Shown piece by piece: positions 42,305 through 51,272 of a stretch of DNA of 64,000 nucleotides. Source of the stretch: Pseudoflavonifractor sp050943825 (GTDB lineage: Bacteria > Bacillota > Clostridia > Oscillospirales > Oscillospiraceae); the NCBI RefSeq assembly GCF_050943825.1, contig NZ_JBMNPX010000002.1, positions 248,001 through 312,000 on the forward strand, written 5' to 3'. Positions within the stretch are counted from its first letter, which is position 1. Each line of letters starts with the position of its first letter. The position numbers and the translations under genes were made by a program. The notes under the pieces were generated by a model. That model saw only the letters and a list, made by a program, of their open reading frames with translations, was not told the origin of the DNA and did no database searches.

Positions 42305-43683
42305 TGTCAAACAGTGTACCTCAGGAGAACAAGATGGGCGTCATGCCGGTCAACCGGCTGCTGCTCAGCATGTCCGTGCCCATGATGCTGGCCATGCTGG
42401 TGCAGGCGCTCTACAACGTGGTGGACAGCGTCTTTGTCTCCCAGCTCAGTGAGGACGCCCTCAACGCGGTCTCTCTGGCCTTCCCCATTCAGAACATTAT
42501 GATTGCCCTGGCGGTGGGCACCGGCGTGGGCGTCAATGCCCTGCTGTCCAAGAGCCTGGGCGAGCGGGAGTTTGAGCGGGCCAACCGCACCGCCGAGCAC
42601 GGCGTGCTCCTGGCCGCCATCACCTGCGTGGCCTTTATGGTGCTGGGCACTCTGCTGGCCCGTCCCTTCTATATGATCCAGGTGGCCAACGAACCCGTTA
42701 TCGTGGAATACGGCACCCAGTACATGCAGATTTGCAGCCTCTTCTCCGCGGGCATCTTTATGGAGGTCATGTTTGAGCGGCTGCTCCAGTCCACCGGACG
42801 GACCATGTACACCATGTTTACCCAGGGTGTGGGCGCGGTGTTCAACATCATCTTCGACCCCCTGTTTATCTTCGGCATCGGGCCCTTCCCCCGGCTGGAG
42901 GTGGCGGGCGCCGCAGTGGCCACGGTTATGGGCCAGTTTGTGGCCGCCATCCTGGCTATTCTGTGCAATCACTTCAAGAACCATGACATCAAGCTCTCCC
43001 TCAAGGGCTTCCGTTTTGACGGCTGGATTGTCCGGCGGATCTACATTGTGGGTGCGCCCTCCATTATCATGAACGCCATCGGCTCCCTGATGGTGTTCGG
43101 CATGAACCAGATTCTCCTCACCTTCACCAAGACGGCCACTGCCGTGCTGGGTGTGTACTTCAAGGTGCAGAGCTTTGTGTTCATGCCCATCTTCGGCCTG
43201 AACAACGGCATGGTGCCCATCATTGCCTACAACTACGGCGCCCGCAAGAAGGACCGCCTGCTCAGAACCGTGAAGCTGGGTATGATGTACGCCATCGGCA
43301 TCATGGTCATCGGCCTGGTGGTGATGCAGACCATCCCGGACAAGATCTTCCTCCTGTTCCAGGCGGACGAGAACATGCTGTCCATCGGTGTGCCCGCTCT
43401 GAAGACCATCAGCCTGAGCTTTGTCTTTGCAGGCTACTGCGTGGTGGCCTCCTCTGTGTTCCAGGCCCTGGGCGAGGGCATCCAGAGCATGATCGTATCC
43501 ATTATCCGCCAGCTCGTGGTGCTGCTGCCTGCCGCCTGGCTCCTGGCCAAGCTGGGGGATGTGAACCTGGTGTGGTATTCCTTCCCCATCGCGGAGCTGG
43601 CCTCCCTGACACTGAGTACCATCTTCCTTGTGCGTACCTACCGGAAGCTGATCAAGCCCCTGGACCAGCCCCTGAGCGAATAA
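42304..43683 (+). CDS. MATE family efflux transporter
   Basis: This 459-aa membrane protein has twelve predicted helices and NorM/DinF-type segments PMMLAMLVQALYNVVDSVFV and a later GLNNGMVPIIAYNYGA. It likely exports cationic compounds with Na+ or H+. Its ATG overlaps the stop of the kinase-like gene, an unusual partner. It is only distantly related to the MATE protein at 11490. Confidence 0.93.
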   Translation: MSNSVPQENKMGVMPVNRLLLSMSVPMMLAMLVQALYNVVDSVFVSQLSEDALNAVSLAFPIQNIMIALAVGTGVGVNALLSKSLGEREFERANRTAEHGVLLAAITCVAFMVLGTLLARPFYMIQVANEPVIVEYGTQYMQICSLFSAGIFMEVMFERLLQSTGRTMYTMFTQGVGAVFNIIFDPLFIFGIGPFPRLEVAGAAVATVMGQFVAAILAILCNHFKNHDIKLSLKGFRFDGWIVRRIYIVGAPSIIMNAIGSLMVFGMNQILLTFTKTATAVLGVYFKVQSFVFMPIFGLNNGMVPIIAYNYGARKKDRLLRTVKLGMMYAIGIMVIGLVVMQTIPDKIFLLFQADENMLSIGVPALKTISLSFVFAGYCVVASSVFQALGEGIQSMIVSIIRQLVVLLPAAWLLAKLGDVNLVWYSFPIAELASLTLSTIFLVRTYRKLIKPLDQPLSE

Positions 43684-43699
43684 AAGGCCATAAGTGCCA

Positions 43700-43733
43700 A
43701 ACAGCCGCGGATATTGCTCCGCGGCTGTTTTTT
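43700..43733 (+). terminator. MATE operon terminator
   Basis: AACAGCCGCGGA (43700-43711) pairs with 43718-43729, then T6. Confidence 0.92.
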
Positions 43734-43841
43734 ACGAATGATATGGTATATTATGGGATTGGTAGGGGATTAATGCACAACAGAGAACGCTGAAAGAGAG
43801 AGGTATCCGTGAAAACGCTGGATATTTTGGGAAGAAGGGCA

Positions 43842-43870
43842 TTGTCAAACAGGGGGGAAGTGTGTATACT
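43842..43870 (+). promoter_or_regulatory. Sigma-A promoter of hprK
   Basis: TTGTCA (43842-43847), 17-bp spacer and TATACT (43865-43870). The start of hprK is about 140 nt downstream. Confidence 0.75.
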
Positions 43871-44017
43871 AATGTCTGATGAATCAACCGCTGCGCGGTT
43901 TATTCGCGGGGCGCAGCCGCACAATTCTTCCAAAGCCGCTCATGTGAGCATTGGCTTTGCTTCGTGTGTATGATGCCAACAGCGCAAGCTGTAAACGAAA
44001 ATAGGGAGGTACGCTCA
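43871..44017 (+). other. Structured hprK leader
   Basis: The leader holds several inverted repeats: AACCGC-TGC-GCGGTT (43887-43901), a GC-rich stem around GGGGCGCAGCCGC, AAAGCC/GGCTTT with inner CTCA/TGAG (43932-43958), and ACAGC/GCTGT just before the ribosome site. No known riboswitch class was recognised. The rest of the 334-bp gap before it (43684-43841) contains only the previous terminator. Confidence 0.5.
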
Positions 44018-44971
44018 GTGGAGAGTTTATACAGCGTCCCGCTGGGGAAGCTTATCAGTGAATTTAATCTGGAGGTCATCCGGGGCGGTAAGGACTATGA
44101 GACCCGGGCCATCCGCACCGAGGACGTAAACCGTCCCGGCCTTCAGCTCATCGGATTTTTTGACTATTTTGACCCCAAGCGGATTCAGATGATCGGCCGT
44201 GTGGAGACCACCTATCTCACCGGCCTGACCCATGAAGCCCGTCTGGAGTGCTTTGACAGCCTGATGGACAGGGATATCCCCTGTCTCATTATTTCCCGGG
44301 GCATGGAGCCTTTCCCCGAGTGCATGGAGATGGCGGAGAAGTACGACCGCACCATCCTGCGTACCCAGGAGACCACCTCCACCTTCATGAGCGCCCTCAT
44401 CGCCTATCTGCGCACCGAGCTCTCCCCCCGCATCACCCGCCACGGCGTGCTGGTGGAGATCTACGGCGAGGGCGTGCTGCTGCTGGGCGAGTCCGGCGTG
44501 GGCAAGAGCGAGACCGCCATTGAGCTGGTCAAGCGTGGCCACCGCCTGATTGCCGACGACGCGGTGGAGATCAAGCGGGCGGGCACCAAGCGCCTGGTGG
44601 GCACCGCCCCCGAGCTCATCCGCCACTACATCGAGCTGCGGGGTATCGGCGTCATTGACGTGCGCCGCCTGTTCGGTATGTCCGCCATCAAGGAGGAGTC
44701 GGACATCGACCTGGTGATCAACCTGGAGCAGTGGAAGGACGGCGCCATGTACGACCGCCTGGGCCTGGAGAACCTGTACACCACCATTCTGGATGTGCAG
44801 ATTCCCTCCCTCACTGTGCCGGTGAAGCCGGGCCGGAATCTGGCCGTTATCATCGAGGTGGCGGCCATGAACAACCGCCACAAGAAGATGGGCTACAACG
44901 CCGCTCTGGAGTTCACCAAGCAGATCAACGAGCACTTCGACCAGGCCATGAGCCAGCAGCTCAAGGGCTGA
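44018..44971 (+). CDS. hprK: HPr kinase/phosphorylase
   Basis: This 317-aa enzyme phosphorylates and dephosphorylates HPr on its regulatory Ser and so controls carbon catabolite repression. The P-loop is LLGESGVGKSETAIEL; the HprK signature and the downstream IEVAAMNNRHKKMGYNAA are present. GTG 44018 is chosen since GGGAGG lies 8 bases upstream; the open frame reaches back to 43964 without a ribosome site. Two HPr-type targets are encoded in this window. Confidence 0.96.
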   Translation: MESLYSVPLGKLISEFNLEVIRGGKDYETRAIRTEDVNRPGLQLIGFFDYFDPKRIQMIGRVETTYLTGLTHEARLECFDSLMDRDIPCLIISRGMEPFPECMEMAEKYDRTILRTQETTSTFMSALIAYLRTELSPRITRHGVLVEIYGEGVLLLGESGVGKSETAIELVKRGHRLIADDAVEIKRAGTKRLVGTAPELIRHYIELRGIGVIDVRRLFGMSAIKEESDIDLVINLEQWKDGAMYDRLGLENLYTTILDVQIPSLTVPVKPGRNLAVIIEVAAMNNRHKKMGYNAALEFTKQINEHFDQAMSQQLKG

Positions 44972-44987
44972 TACAAGCACATATCCG

Positions 44988-45019
44988 AGGCCGCGGAACA
45001 CCTGTTCCGCGGCCTTTTT
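44988..45019 (+). terminator. hprK terminator
   Basis: AGGCCGCGGAACA (44988-45000) pairs with 45003-45015, then T5. Confidence 0.92.
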
Positions 45020-45226
45020 CTATGGAAAATCAACTGGACAAATGTCATATCTGATAAAATAGCAAGAAATATAAAGGGTAAGTAAAGTGAAAATGCACAA
45101 ATTAGACGAGTCAAAAACAGAGAAAACGACAAAAATTTAACGATGTTCCGCCAAAGCATTGCGTTCTGAAAGAAACTGTGCTTCAATAAATTTGTAATGG
45201 TCCCATGGGACGGAAAGGAGCGGGAT

Positions 45227-45865
45227 ATGTCGCTGGAAGAGATCCGGGAACAGAACAAGCAGCTGGTGGCGGAGACGGCGCTGGAGGTCTTTACCCGCCA
45301 GGGCGCGGCCAACACCACGGTGGCGGACATCTCCCGGGCCTGCGGCCTGACGGAGCGGTCCATCTACCGGTACTACAAGACCAAGGTGGACCTGATTCAG
45401 GCGGCGGTCTATCTCTACTACGACAAGATGACCAAGGAGGCGGACCGGCGGAGCCGTGAGATGTGCCGTCCGGGCATGACCGGGCTGGAGCAGATTCACC
45501 AGATGCTGCGGTTTTACTCCCACATGTATCTGGACTACCCGGAGCAGATTCGCTTCTGTGCCGACGCGGAGGTCATCCTCAGCCGGGCAGGCCGGGAGCG
45601 GGACGACGTGAACTGGCCGCCGGAGCAGTTTGAGCGGTCCAGCAGTCCTCTGGTGCGGGCCATCGGACAGGGGCTGGCCGACGGAAGCGTGTCCCACAAG
45701 GTGGACGTGAGAAGCCTCTACTACAACGCCTACGACTCTATTCTGGGCGTGATGCAGAAGATGAGCTGGAGCAGGTATGAGCTGAGCCGTGAGGAGGCCG
45801 AGCAGCGGATGGACCAGCTGTGCGACATCTTTACCGCCGCGTTCCGGGGAGATTTTTTAATATAA
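45227..45865 (+). CDS. TetR family regulator, probably of the dehydratase cluster
   Basis: This 212-aa protein has an N-terminal TetR DNA-binding domain (LEVFTRQGAANTTVADISRACGLTERSIYRYYK in part) and a helical ligand domain. ATG 45227 follows AAAGGAG. It precedes the cooC-like gene by 117 bp; that gap holds a 17-bp perfect dyad (TGTCAG-N5-CTGACA) and an imperfect relative TGTCA-TATC-TGATA lies upstream of tetR at 45043-45056. The ligand is perhaps a substrate of the cluster. The 255-bp gap before this gene is AT-rich and otherwise featureless. Confidence 0.9.
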   Translation: MSLEEIREQNKQLVAETALEVFTRQGAANTTVADISRACGLTERSIYRYYKTKVDLIQAAVYLYYDKMTKEADRRSREMCRPGMTGLEQIHQMLRFYSHMYLDYPEQIRFCADAEVILSRAGRERDDVNWPPEQFERSSSPLVRAIGQGLADGSVSHKVDVRSLYYNAYDSILGVMQKMSWSRYELSREEAEQRMDQLCDIFTAAFRGDFLI

Positions 45866-45925
45866 GGCGAAACTCAGGCAGGCTTTTGGGAGGAAAGCCG
45901 GACGCCGTTTTTTCAGGCCCATAAA

Positions 45926-45942
45926 TGTCAGAGAGACTGACA
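45926..45942. promoter_or_regulatory. Candidate TetR operator
   Basis: TGTCAG-AGAGA-CTGACA, six-bp perfect arms, lies 41 bp before the cooC-like start codon. Confidence 0.65.
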
Positions 45943-45982
45943 GATTAGACGGAAGCAACACAGAGACAAAGGAGGAGCAGAC

Positions 45983-46744
45983 ATGGGAAACGCAGTTATC
46001 ACCGTCGCCGGGAAGGGAGGGGTGGGAAAGACCTCCATCTCGGCGGCCATCGTGCGGCAGCTGGTGCGGGACCATCCGGGCGCCCGGATTCTGGCCATTG
46101 ACGCCGACCCGGCGGTGGGCCTGGCCACGGCACTGGCCGTGCAGGTCAAGGAGACCATCGACGACATCCGCAAGGCCATCACCGCCTCCGGCGAGGAGGA
46201 CAAGAGCAAAAAGACCGCCATCGAGCTGCTGGGCGAGTCCAAATTCCGCATCTTCGACGCCATGGTGGAGCAGGACGGCTTCGCCTTCCTGGCGGTGGGA
46301 CGGCCTGAGGCGGCCGGGTGCTACTGCAGCATCAACTCCTACCTGAAGGCGGTCATCAGCATGGTGTCCGACGAGTTTGACTACGTAGTCATTGACGGCG
46401 AGGCGGGTATCGAGCAGGTCAACCGCCGGGTGATGGAGCGTGTGACCCATCTGATTCTGGTGACCGACCCCAGCAAGAAGGGGACCCAGGTCATCCAGAC
46501 CATCAAGAAGGTGGCCGACGAGCTGGTGATGTACCAGGCCATCGGCGTCATCGTCAACCGGCTCAACGACCCCGAGGTGGCCCGCTACGTGGATACGGGC
46601 GGCATCCCGGTGCTCTCCGAGATTCCCGACGATGTAAACCTGGCACTGTGCGACGTGCAGGGTAGAAGCGTGATGGAGCTGCCGGACGACTCCAATCTGG
46701 TGCTGGGCGTGCAGCGGGCGCTGAAGGCCCTGGGCATCGCCTGA
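45983..46744 (+). CDS. CooC-like nickel-insertion ATPase (MinD family)
   Basis: This 253-aa P-loop ATPase has the deviant Walker A VAGKGGVGKTSIS, an IDADPAVGLATAL motif and a CxC pair in GRPEAAGCYCSINSYLK, all like CooC, which loads nickel into carbon monoxide dehydrogenase. No CODH gene is in the window. It heads a cluster with dehydratase subunits and an acetyl-CoA-synthase-like protein, so it may mature a metal site of one of these. A role as a general metal-cofactor ATPase is the alternative. Confidence 0.9.
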   Translation: MGNAVITVAGKGGVGKTSISAAIVRQLVRDHPGARILAIDADPAVGLATALAVQVKETIDDIRKAITASGEEDKSKKTAIELLGESKFRIFDAMVEQDGFAFLAVGRPEAAGCYCSINSYLKAVISMVSDEFDYVVIDGEAGIEQVNRRVMERVTHLILVTDPSKKGTQVIQTIKKVADELVMYQAIGVIVNRLNDPEVARYVDTGGIPVLSEIPDDVNLALCDVQGRSVMELPDDSNLVLGVQRALKALGIA

Positions 46745-46771
46745 CGCCGCCGGACGGAAGGAAGGTGCGAT

Positions 46772-47980
46772 ATGCGGGACTTAAAACATCTCTACTACTT
46801 TGAAAAGCTGCTGGACGACGCCAACAACGAGCTGGTGCGTCAGGCCAAGGCGGACGGCCGCCTGGCTCTGGGCTACACCTGCTACCACATGCCCGAGGTA
46901 CTGCTCAACCTGGATGGCTGCTTCTCGGTGCGGCTGCGTGCGCCCCGTACCGGCTCCATGGAGGTAGCCACCTACTATATGTCCAACGCCACCTGCGAGT
47001 ACGCCCGTGCTCTGCTGGAGCGTGGACTGGAGGGCGGCTACAAGTTCCTGGACGCCATGGCGGGCGTGGACGTGTGCGAGTGCATGAACCGGAGCATGGA
47101 GAACATGGAGCTGCTGGGGGTCAACGACCCGGACAAGAAGAATTTCTTCTGGTGCAACCTGGACTCCCCCTGCTCGGACAACGAGGACTGCGTGGAGCAT
47201 CTGCGGGAGCAGCTGTCCCGGAAGATTCTCAAGCCGCTCCGGGAGAATTTCGGCATCGACACCTCGGACCAGGCCATCCGGGACGCGGTGGCCAGGCACA
47301 ACGAGGTCTGCCGCCTCATCACCGAGATTGGCAACTACCGCAAGCTGGACAATCCCACCATCACCGGCTATGAGTTCCACGTCCTCACCCTGGCCACCTA
47401 CGTCTGCCCCAAGGACCTGGTGGTGGAGAAGCTGCGTGAGACCCTGGAGGAGCTGAAGACCAGAGAGCCTGACCCGAAGAAGAACTTCCGGGCCAAGGTG
47501 GTGGTGGTAGGCTCCGAGATCGACGACCCGGAGCTTATCAGCCTGATTGAGGACAGCGGCGCGCTGGTGGTGGCCGACCGGTTCTGCTACGGCAGCTTCC
47601 CCGGCCGCCAGGAGATTGTCCTCACCGACGACGAGGACGCCCTCACCCAGGTGTGCCGCAACTATCTCCAGACCACCCTGTGCGTGCGCCACTCGGCCCA
47701 GCACAAGGTGCAGAAGCGGCTGGACTTCGCCGCCCAGCTGGCCAAGGACTACCACGCCGACGGCATCATCTACGAGCAGATCAAGTTCTGCACCTACTGG
47801 TCCTACGAGCGTGCTCTGGCCAGCCACATCATGCACAACGAGTACAATATCCCCACGCTGTCCATCGACCGGCCCTACATGTCCCGCACCAGCGGTCAGC
47901 TGCGCACCCGGGTGCAGGCCTTTGTGGAGAGCATTGAGATCAAGAAGATTAAAGCCAAGCGCGGCCAGGAGGTGAAGTGA
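46772..47980 (+). CDS. 2-hydroxyacyl-CoA dehydratase family subunit (HgdB-like)
   Basis: This 402-aa protein belongs to the HgdB/FldC/BcrC superfamily, whose dimers carry [4Fe-4S] clusters and remove water from 2-hydroxyacyl-CoA or reduce aromatic CoA esters by a ketyl radical. Cys residues occur in LGYTCYHMPEV, CECMNRSME, CNLDSPCSDNEDC, DRFCYGS and IKFCTYWSYE, several at family ligand positions. The stop is one base from the start of the second subunit. The substrate is unknown. Confidence 0.9.
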   Translation: MRDLKHLYYFEKLLDDANNELVRQAKADGRLALGYTCYHMPEVLLNLDGCFSVRLRAPRTGSMEVATYYMSNATCEYARALLERGLEGGYKFLDAMAGVDVCECMNRSMENMELLGVNDPDKKNFFWCNLDSPCSDNEDCVEHLREQLSRKILKPLRENFGIDTSDQAIRDAVARHNEVCRLITEIGNYRKLDNPTITGYEFHVLTLATYVCPKDLVVEKLRETLEELKTREPDPKKNFRAKVVVVGSEIDDPELISLIEDSGALVVADRFCYGSFPGRQEIVLTDDEDALTQVCRNYLQTTLCVRHSAQHKVQKRLDFAAQLAKDYHADGIIYEQIKFCTYWSYERALASHIMHNEYNIPTLSIDRPYMSRTSGQLRTRVQAFVESIEIKKIKAKRGQEVK

Positions 47981-47981
47981 G

Positions 47982-49544
47982 ATGGCGTACAATCCCAAAA
48001 CCGGAAAAGGTCTGGGCGACCTGTACTCCGCCGGGCACCGGTGCACCAAGCGCCGGGAGTGGAAGGGCCTGAAGGACACCCTGTACGACTATTTCCGCTG
48101 GCTCAAGCTGCTGGGCATGCTGGGCGCTAGGCTGGGCCCGGTGCTGCCCCAGTTTTTCAGGGGCCTGAAGCGGTACCGCTGGCTGGTGTCCTACATCACC
48201 ACCCCCGCCTTCCTGGACCGGCACACCATCGGCCTGCGGGGCTATGAGCTGCGCTACACCCACCAGCAGTTCTACGCCGTGCTCCAGAACTCCGCCGGCA
48301 TGATCCGGGACCTGCTGGAGCGGGACGAGAACCTGAACCCCAACTCCAAGAAGGCGGCGGAGCTGCGGTCCAGGACCGTGCTCTTTGACGAGATGATGCC
48401 CATCCAGCTGATGAACGGCTTCCCCACCCTGAAAGGCATCACCATCCAGATGGCACCTGTTTTCCTGGTGGGCGAGGTGGACCAGCAGGCCAACATCTAC
48501 TACATCGACGCCATCGAGCATTACGGCCTGGCCTCCGACGTGTGCCCCCTGCCCGCTGCCGAGGCCGGCTGCTGCGTGGTGGACGACTACCCCAAGGTGG
48601 GCGCGGCCTACATCTCCAGCTCCATGCCCTGCGACGGCTCCGTGGCCAGCACCATGTACAGCAACCGCTACTTCAAGCTGCCCAACTACCAGGTCACTCC
48701 GCCCCAGCGCTTCAACGAGCCTGAGGTGCAGAAGTACGCGGTAAAGAACCTGTGGGGCTGCATCGAGTTCATCGAGAAGCAGTTCGGCGTCAAGTTCGAC
48801 TGGAACGCCTTCTTTGAGGGCGTGAAGCGGTACAACAAGGAGTCCAACTACATGATTGAGAAGTGGGACGTGAACTGTACCGACTACCCCCAGATCTGCG
48901 GCGCCGCCCTGGCCCTCCACCGGGAGTATGAGATGCAGATTGCCAGCTCCCTGGACCCCAAGATGTGCATGTACGACGCCAAGGTCAACAAGCTGATGAA
49001 GAAGGGCTACGCCCACTCGGTGGCCACCGACGACAAGCCCCGCTACCGCGCCATCGTCTGGAGCTGCCCCGCCCACTACTACTCCAATTTCACCTACTGG
49101 GCCCAGAACTGCTGGGGCATCAAGACCCTGGTGGACATGGAGTGCATGCTGGCCTACCACCACTACGACGAGCACGACAAGGAGAAGGTGCTGGAGGACA
49201 TGGCCCGTGGCTACGAGCGGATGACCATGCGCTCCCACTCCAACGGCGGCTACATCAACGCCCTGGACGAGTGCTGGAAGATGTGCGAGAAGTTCAACGC
49301 CAACATCGTGTTCATGTACAACCACGTCTCCTGCAAGAACTTCGCCGGACTCCAGGGCCTCTTTGAGGAGCAGGCCAGAGAGCGGGGCATCCACCTCATC
49401 TGGATTGAGCACGACCTGATGGACCCGCGCACCGTGTCCCGCAAGGCCATGCGTGACCGTGTCAACCGCTACATGACCACCGTGTTCCGGGCTGAGCCTC
49501 TGGACCCCACGCTGGTGGACTATGACGACGACCTGACTTGGTAA
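47982..49544 (+). CDS. 2-hydroxyacyl-CoA dehydratase family subunit (larger partner)
   Basis: This 520-aa protein is the partner of the preceding subunit, with an N-terminal extension of about 80 residues and Cys in PLPAAEAGCCVVDD, PCDGS, IVWSCPAHYYSN, NCWG and YNHVSCKNF. It belongs to the same superfamily but is longer than usual HgdA-type subunits. ATG 47982 follows GGAGGTG. The two subunits plus the activase encoded next form a complete radical dehydratase/reductase system. Confidence 0.87.
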   Translation: MAYNPKTGKGLGDLYSAGHRCTKRREWKGLKDTLYDYFRWLKLLGMLGARLGPVLPQFFRGLKRYRWLVSYITTPAFLDRHTIGLRGYELRYTHQQFYAVLQNSAGMIRDLLERDENLNPNSKKAAELRSRTVLFDEMMPIQLMNGFPTLKGITIQMAPVFLVGEVDQQANIYYIDAIEHYGLASDVCPLPAAEAGCCVVDDYPKVGAAYISSSMPCDGSVASTMYSNRYFKLPNYQVTPPQRFNEPEVQKYAVKNLWGCIEFIEKQFGVKFDWNAFFEGVKRYNKESNYMIEKWDVNCTDYPQICGAALALHREYEMQIASSLDPKMCMYDAKVNKLMKKGYAHSVATDDKPRYRAIVWSCPAHYYSNFTYWAQNCWGIKTLVDMECMLAYHHYDEHDKEKVLEDMARGYERMTMRSHSNGGYINALDECWKMCEKFNANIVFMYNHVSCKNFAGLQGLFEEQARERGIHLIWIEHDLMDPRTVSRKAMRDRVNRYMTTVFRAEPLDPTLVDYDDDLTW

Positions 49545-49559
49545 AAGGGGGATATTGAG

Positions 49560-50351
49560 ATGAAATATTTCGGCGGGTGTGACGTAGGCTCCACCTACAC
49601 CAAATGCGTCATTGTGAATGAGAAGGGCGAGATGGTCAGCGACGTGACCATTCGCAGCCGCATCAACTCTGAAATCAGCGCCAAGGAGGCCCTGGACCAG
49701 GCGGTGGCCAAGGTGGACGGCCTGTCCTCCATCGGCGACCTGACTTACCTCATCGGCACCGGCTACGGCCGCAACAAGGTGCCCCAGGCCCAGGAGAACA
49801 TCTCGGAGATTTCCTGCCACGCCATGGGCGTCCACGTGGTGGACCCCACCGTCAAGGCCATCATCGACATCGGCGGCCAGGACGTGAAGGGCATCGCCAT
49901 CGACCAGGACGGCACCGTCCTCAACTTCGCCATGAACGACAAGTGCGCCGCTGGTACCGGCCGCTTCTTCGAGGCCATGGCCCGTGCCTTTGAGTGCACC
50001 CTGGACGAGTTCTCCCAGCTGTCCCTGTCGGCCAAGAACGTCATCCCCATCACCGCCCAGTGCACCGTCTTTGCCGAGAGCGAGGTCATCACCCTGGTGG
50101 GCGAGGGCAAGCCCCGGGACGAGATTGCCGCCGGTATCCAGCAGTCGGTGGCCAAGCGCTGCTTCGTCATGGCCAAGAAGGCGGGCGCCAAGGACCACAT
50201 CACCCTCACCGGCGGCTGCGCCAAGAACAAGGGCCTGAAGGCCGCCATTGAGAACGTGCTGCGTGTCAAGGTCATCGACCTGCCGGTGGATCCCCAGCTG
50301 ATGGGCGCCCTGGGCGCCGCGGAGTACGCCCGGCAGAAGGGGTTGGAGTAA
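49560..50351 (+). CDS. 2-hydroxyacyl-CoA dehydratase activase (HgdC/BadFG-type ATPase)
   Basis: This 263-aa protein of the acetate/sugar kinase-Hsp70 fold couples ATP hydrolysis to injection of one electron into the dehydratase. Motifs are CDVGSTYTKCVI, IDIGGQDVKGIAID and TGGCAKNKGL; the Cys of NDKCAAGTG and TAQCTVFAES hold the [4Fe-4S] cluster at the dimer interface. Length matches HgdC. It lies 15 bp after the dehydratase subunits. Confidence 0.95.
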   Translation: MKYFGGCDVGSTYTKCVIVNEKGEMVSDVTIRSRINSEISAKEALDQAVAKVDGLSSIGDLTYLIGTGYGRNKVPQAQENISEISCHAMGVHVVDPTVKAIIDIGGQDVKGIAIDQDGTVLNFAMNDKCAAGTGRFFEAMARAFECTLDEFSQLSLSAKNVIPITAQCTVFAESEVITLVGEGKPRDEIAAGIQQSVAKRCFVMAKKAGAKDHITLTGGCAKNKGLKAAIENVLRVKVIDLPVDPQLMGALGAAEYARQKGLE

Positions 50352-50364
50352 GGAGGACCGCAAT

Positions 50365-50520
50365 ATGGCCTGGTATTGGATTGTACTGATTGTCATCGCC
50401 GTGCTCTTCGTTCTGTCCTTCCTGATGTACATCACCAACGCGGACATGAAGATGGCGGAGAAGCTCTATAACAAGCTCATTGCCTACCACGATTCGAAGG
50501 ATGTGGAAGAGAAGCTGTGA
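50365..50520 (+). CDS. 51-aa single-helix membrane peptide
   Basis: The ATG at 50365 follows AAGGAGG and gives MAWYWIVLIVIAVLFVLSFL, a transmembrane helix, then a charged tail with NADMKMAEKLYNKLI. The gene lies 13 bp after the activase and its TGA overlaps the ATG of the next gene. No family is recognised. It could tether one of the cluster proteins to the membrane. Confidence 0.72.
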   Translation: MAWYWIVLIVIAVLFVLSFLMYITNADMKMAEKLYNKLIAYHDSKDVEEKL

Positions 50521-51245
50521 TGAATGTCTATGACGCCGTCATTGCCGACGTGAACCGCTGTCTTGCCCCCTATACCCCCAAGGTCTGGACGGCCAACCCG
50601 GACCGGGCCGCCAGGGAGGGTGGCAAGAACCAGCTGATTCTGGGCAGCGAGGCGGCCTATGAGCTGGGGGCCCTGTCCTGCGACAGCGTCAGCTGCCTGC
50701 TCCTCACCGAGGATGCGGAGCAGGTCCCCCGGGACGAGGTCGTGCTCTACGGCCCGGACCTGCCCGAGATAAAAGGGGATTGCAGCTTTGCCCGCATCAC
50801 CGTCCTCCGCACCGAGGACATCACCAAGGACGGGGAGCAGGCCGCCTTTGCCATCATCAAGGGCATTGAGACCAAGAAATACGGCGTGTACCCCGAGGGG
50901 TACATGATCCGGGCGGCCGCCTTCTCCAACCGGGAGCAGGCCCGGGTGTCCCGGAAGGCCCTGGACAAGGGCCTGACCTTTGAGCAGGTAGGTAACCTGT
51001 TCATCCGCCAGTACCGGCGCAGCCGGTTTGTCCAGGCGGTGAAGGTGATTTTCATCACCCTGCCCCAGGCCCCCTACCGGGACCTGGACGGCCTGGCCAC
51101 AAGGACCAACAAAATCACCGGCGCCCTCAACCACATCCTGGACGATGTGGACATGGACTGCAAGGCCTGCGAGTGGAAGCCGGTGTGCGACGAGGTGGAA
51201 GGCCTCAAGGAGATGCACGGAATCCGGCGCCGCCGGGGCAGCTGA
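50520..51245 (+). CDS. Stand-alone protein resembling part of acetyl-CoA synthase (AcsB/CdhC) beta subunit
   Basis: This 241-aa protein is tentatively placed by resemblance of residues about 115-225 (YPEGYMIRAAAFSNREQAR, KALDKGLTFEQVGNLFI, then DMDCKACEWKPVC) to the AcsB region that ends in the nickel-iron A-cluster Cys motif. Here three Cys in C-x2-C-x5-C remain and the protein stops soon after. A CooC-like ATPase at the head of the same cluster fits a nickel or iron-sulfur site. The call rests on reading alone and could be wrong; a plain Fe-S electron carrier is the alternative. Confidence 0.55.
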   Translation: MNVYDAVIADVNRCLAPYTPKVWTANPDRAAREGGKNQLILGSEAAYELGALSCDSVSCLLLTEDAEQVPRDEVVLYGPDLPEIKGDCSFARITVLRTEDITKDGEQAAFAIIKGIETKKYGVYPEGYMIRAAAFSNREQARVSRKALDKGLTFEQVGNLFIRQYRRSRFVQAVKVIFITLPQAPYRDLDGLATRTNKITGALNHILDDVDMDCKACEWKPVCDEVEGLKEMHGIRRRRGS

Positions 51246-51272
51246 GCCCGGAGCGCTACACAAGGAGGTACT

